Shown here piece by piece: positions 29,238-33,886 of a stretch of DNA of 33,886 nucleotides. Origin of the DNA: a virus. The stretch covers positions 1 through 33,886 of the IMG/VR virus record IMGVR_UViG_3300043409_000077. One strand, written 5' to 3'. The notes beneath the pieces were generated by a model that saw only the letters and a program-made list of their open reading frames with translations, was not told where the DNA came from and made no database searches. Position 1 is the first letter of the stretch, and each line of letters begins with the position of its first letter. A program made the position numbers and the translations under genes.

Positions 29238-30869
29238 ATGAGTTCTGTCCCTTTAAAAATAGTTGGTAAATGTGTCGCAGAAGACGAGACATTGTTTGGT
29301 TACATGGATGCGGCAATTGCCAGAGGCTATCCACAGGTCAAACAAGCCGAGCCAGCAAAAACTGGGTCTGTCCTGTTGGTGGCAAGCGCACCTAGTGTCA
29401 AGGGTCAGTTAGAGGTCATTAAAAAGATGCAAGCAGCGGGGTCGCCCATTGTGGCGATCAAGGGCGCACACGATTGGCTTATTGCTCACGGCGTGATCCC
29501 TGACTACGCCTTAGCCATCGACCCGCAAGAACACCGAATAGCGTTTTACAAGCCGCATAAGGCTGTGCATTACATGATTGCAAGCCAGTGCCATCCTGCG
29601 ATGTTTGACAACCTGACGGGGCATCAGGTCACGATATGGCATCCATACGTTAAAAAGGGGCAGGATCGCCCCAAAAACTCAATGCTGATAGGTGGCGGCA
29701 CAACCTCGGGATTGAGGGCTATATCGCTGTTCTACGTCCTTGGCTACCGCCAGTTTGAGTTGTTTGGGTTTGATTCCTGCAACACCGGCGAGATGCTCAG
29801 GGTAAACGGCGAAAGACTAAAAGACGGCGACAATCTAATCGAGGTCAAGATTGAGCAAGATGGCGAGACCTTTTACTGCAACACTGCAATGGCATTGCAG
29901 GCCGAGCATTTTCAGACCTACTACGATTACCTGCCAGACGCTGTATTTCACGGTCATGGGCGCGGACTGATCCAAGCAATTATCAACAAGCGCCAGCAAA
30001 ACATGATGGAGCTGGGCGGCATCATTGACGTTAAGGCAGACCTAAACAACCGCACATCGTTTATTCACTGGGGCAATAAAGATGCGGCAAGCTGGCGCTA
30101 TCGAGCAAAGATACCGGCGGGGGATTGGGCAAGTCAAAATGATTTGACCGCCGACACACTGGTGTTTGCCAAGCCGCAGGCCAATGAGCTGATGGTGATG
30201 GCGCGGGCAAAGGCTCGCGGCGCATGGGTGGTGGTGGACTTTTGTGACGATCATTTTGATTGGATGCACTACCAAGAAGCGCTACGCCTAGCTGATGCGG
30301 TGACTTGTTCGACCGCTGAGATGGCAAAAAGAATTAAAGAGCTGGGGCGGGATGCTACGGTGATCCCAGACCCTTATGAGTTTCCCGAGATGCCACCGCA
30401 CTGTAATGGGGTCAATTTGCTTTGGTATGGGCATCATGTCAACCGTGAAAGCCTAAAACGCATACTGCCTGATTTAAAGGGTTATCCTTTTGCGGTGGTG
30501 TCAAACTTTGATGGGGCAATCCCTTGGTCGCATGAGACCATGCTGAGGGAATTTGCCCGAGCCGATATAGTGGTGATCCCTGCCACAGCTCCTTACAAGA
30601 GCGCAAACAGGGCAATTGAGGCAATTCGCCAAGGCTGTTATGTGGTTGCAGAGCCGCATCCAGCTTTGGAAGGTTTCCCCATTTACATTGGCAACATCAA
30701 AGAGGGCATCGAATGGACAACACAACAGGACATGAACGAACTAATTACCAAGGCGCAGAAGTTCGTGACGGCAGAATTCTCGCCAGCAACACTGATCGAC
30801 AGGTGGAAGACAGCTACGAAACGGCCTATAACCTTGGATGCGGCTCAAAGAAATGGGACGGCTGGATAA
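29238..30869 (+). CDS. DUF115/MptE-like domain fused to a GT-B-like glycosyltransferase
   Basis: The product has 543 residues. Residues about 45-250 match the DUF115 (MptE-like, flagellin-glycosylation Maf-type) family: LLVASAPSVKGQLEVIKKM, VAIKGAHDWLIAHGVIPDYA, IDPQEHR, MIASQCHPAMFDNL and IGGGTTSGLRAISLFYVLGY. Residues about 255-530 look like a GT-B glycosyltransferase (NEL.V.ARAKARGAWVVVDF, AEMAKRIKELGRDATVIPDP, LLWYGHHVNRESLKRILPDL, PYKSANRAIEAIRQGCYVVA). It is paralogous to the protein at 31297. There is almost no room for a ribosome binding site after the terminator. The last 157 nt also encode the methyltransferase N-terminus. Confidence 0.8.
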   Translation: MSSVPLKIVGKCVAEDETLFGYMDAAIARGYPQVKQAEPAKTGSVLLVASAPSVKGQLEVIKKMQAAGSPIVAIKGAHDWLIAHGVIPDYALAIDPQEHRIAFYKPHKAVHYMIASQCHPAMFDNLTGHQVTIWHPYVKKGQDRPKNSMLIGGGTTSGLRAISLFYVLGYRQFELFGFDSCNTGEMLRVNGERLKDGDNLIEVKIEQDGETFYCNTAMALQAEHFQTYYDYLPDAVFHGHGRGLIQAIINKRQQNMMELGGIIDVKADLNNRTSFIHWGNKDAASWRYRAKIPAGDWASQNDLTADTLVFAKPQANELMVMARAKARGAWVVVDFCDDHFDWMHYQEALRLADAVTCSTAEMAKRIKELGRDATVIPDPYEFPEMPPHCNGVNLLWYGHHVNRESLKRILPDLKGYPFAVVSNFDGAIPWSHETMLREFARADIVVIPATAPYKSANRAIEAIRQGCYVVAEPHPALEGFPIYIGNIKEGIEWTTQQDMNELITKAQKFVTAEFSPATLIDRWKTATKRPITLDAAQRNGTAG

Positions 30870-31315
30870 ACGTTGACCTGCATTCTGATATTTCAGACAT
30901 CAAATGCGACCTTAGAAAACTCGAGTTGGCGACCGATTCAGCCGATGCGGTTGCCGCAATCCACGTTTTAGAGCACTTTTACGAGTGGGAGGTCTATGAC
31001 CTGCTGAGTGAGTGGAAGCGGGTTATAAAGCCAGGCGGCAAGATGATCCTAGAGCTGCCTTGCATGGATAAGGTGTTTGCCTATGTGTCCAATTGCGTGA
31101 TTAACAAAGAGCCGCTACAGCCATTCATGACCTTAAATGCGTTATATGGTGATCCCAAGTACAAGTCTGAAGCAATGTGCCACCATTGGGGTTGGTTTCA
31201 AAATCCTTTGAGGGATATGCTGGAAACCGTAGGAATGCAGAACATTGAGTTCCACGAGCCTCGCTACCATTTTCCATTTCGTGACATGAGGGTGGAATGC
31301 TTAAAGGGGTCTTGA
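30713..31315 (+). CDS. SAM-dependent methyltransferase, overlapping upstream gene by 157 nt
   Basis: The product has 200 residues. Motif I is YNLGCGSKKWDGWINVDLHS (residues 39-58) and motif IV-like AAIHVLEHFYEWEVYDLLSE follows, then RVIKPGGKMILELPC; this is the class I small methyltransferase type often found with glycan genes. ATG 30713 has AGAGGG 6 nt upstream. Motif I (about 30830-30859) lies inside the reading frame overlap with the GT-B gene, so both proteins depend on the same DNA. A later start (GTG 30803) is possible but would still overlap. It may methylate a sugar. Confidence 0.82.
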   Translation: MDNTTGHERTNYQGAEVRDGRILASNTDRQVEDSYETAYNLGCGSKKWDGWINVDLHSDISDIKCDLRKLELATDSADAVAAIHVLEHFYEWEVYDLLSEWKRVIKPGGKMILELPCMDKVFAYVSNCVINKEPLQPFMTLNALYGDPKYKSEAMCHHWGWFQNPLRDMLETVGMQNIEFHEPRYHFPFRDMRVECLKGS

Positions 31316-32034
31316 CCAACACCGAGCGCCATGAGCAAATGGCAAAGTCAATGCACCTGCCCATGCTCAAGAAAAAGGGCAAGTTCAACGACCGGCGCAT
31401 GACCATTGCGTGTTATGGCCCGAGCCTTGAGGACACTTGGCGCCAGCTTAGGCATCCGATCATGACGGTCTCGGGGGCGCATGACTATCTGGTGGAGAGG
31501 GGCGTTATTCCTGATTTCCATGTGGACTGTGACCCCAGACCGCATAAGGCGCAGATGTTAAGGAAACCGCAGAAAAATACTAAGTACCTGATGGCATCAG
31601 TTTGTCACCCAGACTTTTGGGAGACCCTCAAAGGAAAGAATGTTAAGGTATGGCATCTAGTGAATGGAAATGATTTAGAGACGGTGGCATGGGTTGCCCA
31701 GCACCATCCAGAGGGGATGGAAAGCCTGATTGGTGGCGGTTCGAGCGTAGGAATGCGGGCTATGAATGTTTCGGCGGCTTTAGGGTTTCGCCGGTTTGAC
31801 ATTCATGGCATGGATTGCTCGTTTGTAAAAAATCGTCACGCAGGCGCTCACACTGGCAAGGATCAAGTTAAAATCATGGTCAGAGTTGGTTTGAGAACTT
31901 TCCAAACGACACAGCAAATGCTCCAAGCGGCGATTGAAATGGAAAATTTCATAGAAACGCAGGATGCTGAAGTTGTGTTTTTCGGTGATGGACTTATGCA
32001 GGAAACTGCTTTAAAACTCAAGGAATTAGCATGA
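31297..32034 (+). CDS. DUF115/MptE-like protein, paralogue of the upstream fusion
   Basis: The product has 245 residues. The conserved DUF115 series is repeated: IACYGPSLEDTWRQLRHPI, VSGAHDYLVERGVIPDFHVD, CDPRPHKAQML, MASVCHPDFWETLKGKNVKV and IGGGSSVGMRAMNVSAALGF with GMDCS. These align in order with the N-terminal half of the 29238 gene, so one arose from the other by duplication. Here the GT-B half is absent. GAGGGTGG upstream of ATG 31297 is a good ribosome binding site, inside the end of the methyltransferase gene. Family members act in sialic-acid-like or pterin transfer; the substrate here is unknown. Confidence 0.8.
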   Translation: MLKGVLTNTERHEQMAKSMHLPMLKKKGKFNDRRMTIACYGPSLEDTWRQLRHPIMTVSGAHDYLVERGVIPDFHVDCDPRPHKAQMLRKPQKNTKYLMASVCHPDFWETLKGKNVKVWHLVNGNDLETVAWVAQHHPEGMESLIGGGSSVGMRAMNVSAALGFRRFDIHGMDCSFVKNRHAGAHTGKDQVKIMVRVGLRTFQTTQQMLQAAIEMENFIETQDAEVVFFGDGLMQETALKLKELA

Positions 32035-32609
32035 AAAACGAAGTGGCTGGCTGGACAAACGATAACTTCATGGAAGACAACCGTGGCAAGATGGCGGTGT
32101 TTTTCCATGCGGTGCAGGTGCGAAACAACTTTAAATCAGATGCAGAGAAACGCCCAATCTTTGAAGAGCGCATCTTTATTAAGAAGCTAGTGCCAGGCGA
32201 TTCGACCTTAATTGTTGACCGTCCTATGCGCGAGCAAGACATGGAAGATTTCCCAATTGAGTGGGCGCGGTTTGAGCAAAAGAAAGAACAAAAAGTCGCC
32301 GGTACACCAATTGATGCTTGGACGGCTGTGTCAGATACACAAAAGGCAGAGTTCAAAGCCCTTAATATTTTTACCATTGATCAGTTTGCAAACCTGCCAG
32401 ATGTGGCTGGCGACAAGATTATGGGCTTTAACGACTTGAGATCAAAGGCTCGGACTTTTATCATGGCGGCGCAAGATTCGCAGATGATGGACAAACTCCG
32501 CGCAGAGATGGATAAAAAGTTAGAAGCCCAAGAAGCTGAGTTGGCTGAACTTCGTGCGATGATCAATAAAAGAGCCGGACGACCTAAAAAAGAAACCGTA
32601 GAGGAGTGA
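32031..32609 (+). CDS. Unknown conserved-type phage protein with C-terminal coiled coil
   Basis: The product has 192 residues: MKNEVAGWTNDNFMEDNRGK, a beta-rich half (VFFHAVQVRNNFKSD, FEERIFIKKLVPGDST), a helical HhH-like region (FKALNIFTIDQFANLPDVAG) and a charged coiled coil (AEMDKKLEAQEAELAELRAM) with a basic end. The helical part resembles helix-hairpin-helix protein-protein modules in phage structural proteins. AAGGAA lies 6 nt upstream of the ATG, which overlaps the preceding stop. It is between sugar genes and the tail adaptor, so it could be structural. Confidence 0.7.
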   Translation: MKNEVAGWTNDNFMEDNRGKMAVFFHAVQVRNNFKSDAEKRPIFEERIFIKKLVPGDSTLIVDRPMREQDMEDFPIEWARFEQKKEQKVAGTPIDAWTAVSDTQKAEFKALNIFTIDQFANLPDVAGDKIMGFNDLRSKARTFIMAAQDSQMMDKLRAEMDKKLEAQEAELAELRAMINKRAGRPKKETVEE

Positions 32610-32610
32610 C

Positions 32611-33528
32611 ATGAGTTACACATTACTGCAACTGGTTGACCAAATGTCCGCAGAGCTGGGCTTAACTCAGCCAGCGGCGGTAATCGGCTCATCTAATAAT
32701 CAGACCGTCCAGATTCTTGCTTTGGCTCAACGGTTGGGCAAGGATTTGGTCAGGGATTACGAATGGCAGCGTTTGGTGCAAGCGTACATCTGGCAAACAC
32801 AGGTTGCGGTGAGCACCACAGGAAACATCACCGCAGGCTCAAAGGTCATCACAAACATTCCAACTACTGCGGCTTTGCAGGTTGGCAATGTGATCACAGG
32901 CGCAGGGCAAGCGCCGTATGCTGAGATTTTGACGATTGACAGCGGTACACAGGTGACGCTAAACACACCGGTGGCTACCTCTACGTCATCAGTATCAATG
33001 ACGTTTGCCAAACAGGACTATGACCTGCCTGATGGCTATGACCGCATGATTTCCGACACCAATTGGGACAGGACTGACCACTGGCGCAACCTCGGGCCAA
33101 AGTCATCACAAGATTGGCAATTCTTGCAGGGCGGCATTATCTCGATTGGCCCCAGAGAGCGCTACCGGATATACAACAACAAGTTTAGGATTTTCCAAGC
33201 CCTGACCACGGTTTACAACTTCTCTTTTGAGTATGTGTCGAACTACTGGGTTTGCGCTACAGGCTCGGATCAGGGGTCAAAATCGGCTTACACGGCAGAC
33301 ACAGACACCTCAATATTCCCTGATGACCTGATGTTGGCTGGATTGAAGTTTTACTTCTTGAAAGCCAAAAAGCTCGATTACGCAATTGAACTGGGCGAGT
33401 TCATGCGGGCGCTTTCATACTGCAAAGCTCAGGATCAACCAGTTTCTGCCATGTCCCTTGCGCCGGTTGGAATGAACCAACTAGTTGGGCCGTGGAGTGT
33501 GCAAGATGGCAATTGGCCTAGTGTTTAA
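32611..33528 (+). CDS. Head-tail adaptor protein (podovirus gp4-like)
   Basis: The product has 305 residues. The N-terminal helical part (TLLQLVDQMSAELGLTQPAA, QILALAQRLGKDLVRDYEW) and a beta insertion (TTGNITAGSKVITNIPTTAA, VTLNTPVATST) precede a helical C-terminus (KFYFLKAKKLDYAIELGEFM). This organisation matches adaptor proteins that bind the portal ring in P22-like podoviruses. It lies two genes before the nozzle-type gene that continues across the join. GAGGAG 4 nt upstream of ATG 32611 is a strong ribosome binding site. Confidence 0.8.
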   Translation: MSYTLLQLVDQMSAELGLTQPAAVIGSSNNQTVQILALAQRLGKDLVRDYEWQRLVQAYIWQTQVAVSTTGNITAGSKVITNIPTTAALQVGNVITGAGQAPYAEILTIDSGTQVTLNTPVATSTSSVSMTFAKQDYDLPDGYDRMISDTNWDRTDHWRNLGPKSSQDWQFLQGGIISIGPRERYRIYNNKFRIFQALTTVYNFSFEYVSNYWVCATGSDQGSKSAYTADTDTSIFPDDLMLAGLKFYFLKAKKLDYAIELGEFMRALSYCKAQDQPVSAMSLAPVGMNQLVGPWSVQDGNWPSV

Positions 33529-33537
33529 GGAAACGAT

Positions 33538-33696
33538 ATGAAACTCGATGGTTTGTATGCAAATATTCAAGCAAAAAGGGCAAGAATCGCCGCCGGTTCG
33601 GGCGAAAAGATGAGAAAGCCAGGCACTGAGGGCGCACCGTCTGCCAAGGATTTCAAACAAGCTGCCAAGACTGCAAAGCCTGAGAAGAAGAAATGA
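33538..33696 (+). CDS. Small basic protein (52 aa)
   Basis: The product is MKLDGLYANIQAKRARIAAG, then SGEKMRKPGTEGAPSAKDF and KQAAKTAKPEKKK: 52 residues, highly basic. Proteins of this type (a K.DGLYANI..KR.RI..GSGE.MR.PG pattern) recur between the adaptor and nozzle genes of similar phages. AAGGAA lies 5 nt upstream; the stop overlaps the next start (ATGA). It might bind DNA or an acidic protein in the virion, though no evidence beyond composition exists. Confidence 0.75.
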   Translation: MKLDGLYANIQAKRARIAAGSGEKMRKPGTEGAPSAKDFKQAAKTAKPEKKK

Positions 33697-33886
33697 CGGC
33701 GGCTTGGCAACGCAAGGAGGGCAAGAATCCCGAGGGCGGGTTAAATGCTAAGGGCAGAGCCTCAGCAAAGGCAGAGGGCATGGATTTAAAGCCGCCTGTC
33801 AAGTCAGGGGATAACCCACGCCGAGCATCATTCCTTGCGCGGATGGGCAATATGCCTGGTTCAATGGAAAAGAACGGCGAGCCGAC
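33693..33886 (+). CDS. DUF6321-like protein, 5' part; continues at base 1
   Basis: ATG 33693 overlaps the previous stop and begins MTAAWQRKEGKNPEGGLNAK. The frame runs to the window end and then continues seamlessly in the frame of 1-246 because 33735-33886 repeats 1-152. This copy carries the T at 33861, giving serine where the left copy has proline. Confidence 0.85.
   Translation, partial: MTAAWQRKEGKNPEGGLNAKGRASAKAEGMDLKPPVKSGDNPRRASFLARMGNMPGSMEKNGEP
33735..33886. repeat. Terminal direct overlap, right copy
   Basis: This is the right-hand copy of the 152-bp overlap; 151 of 152 bases equal bases 1-152. Confidence 0.93.

Overview
The window is essentially one complete small tailed-phage genome of the podovirus type, assembled as a circle. 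The first 152 bases recur as the last 152 with a single mismatch (C at 127, T at 33861). This gives a unique circle of 33,734 bp, and the gene that crosses the join reads straight through it. The gene set is a P22-like head and short tail, a GTA-type holin and an M15 endolysin. The host is therefore probably Gram-negative. The families resemble those of uncultured freshwater phages, possibly of betaproteobacteria, but that is recollection and not proven here. No integrase, DNA polymerase, helicase, tRNA or CRISPR array was recognised.

Layout. (1) 17689-29196, plus strand, late head module: a Dps/ferritin-like DUF5856 protein, a GT8-like glycosyltransferase, a large unknown protein, small and large terminase, a small beta protein, portal, a fibre-like protein, two small proteins, a scaffold-like protein, the major capsid protein and a probable decoration protein. 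A rho-independent terminator follows at 29208-29236. (2) 29238-32034: a sugar-modification block with two DUF115/MptE-like paralogues (one fused to a GT-B-like half) and a methyltransferase whose SAM motif is encoded inside an overlap with the upstream gene. (3) 32031-8816 through the join: tail adaptor, DUF6321-like protein, tail nozzle/stabilisation protein, GNAT, four internal or ejection-type proteins (one with an S74 chaperone end) and the tail fibre. (4) 8809-10881: five consecutive small membrane proteins and the endolysin, most of them overlapping, probably the lysis cassette.

(5) 10878-15083, minus strand: an early operon with ERF annealing protein, YqaJ-type exonuclease, a winged-helix protein, a zinc ribbon, a small lipoprotein and several unknowns. 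(6) 15084-15806: the control region. Divergent promoters are flanked by two related 22-bp palindromes, next to a 51-residue Cro/YdaS-like repressor gene that is probably leaderless. Just downstream, a near-consensus promoter leads into about 180 nt that fold into an elaborate multi-branched RNA ending in a T-run. I consider this unannotated structured RNA the most interesting element of the window. (7) 15807-17653, plus strand: a second early operon with a replication-protein-like gene, a VRR-NUC-like nuclease, NinB, a zinc-ribbon protein and an HNH-type protein, closed by a strong terminator at 17653-17679.

Together the genes suggest a phage that relies on the host replisome, carries its own recombination enzymes on both strands around a switch region, and spends several genes on glycosylation-type chemistry. 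Several genes too short for ordinary ORF calling (10878-10973, 14423-14539, 15212-15367, 20260-20421, 8658-8816, 33538-33696) are annotated here.
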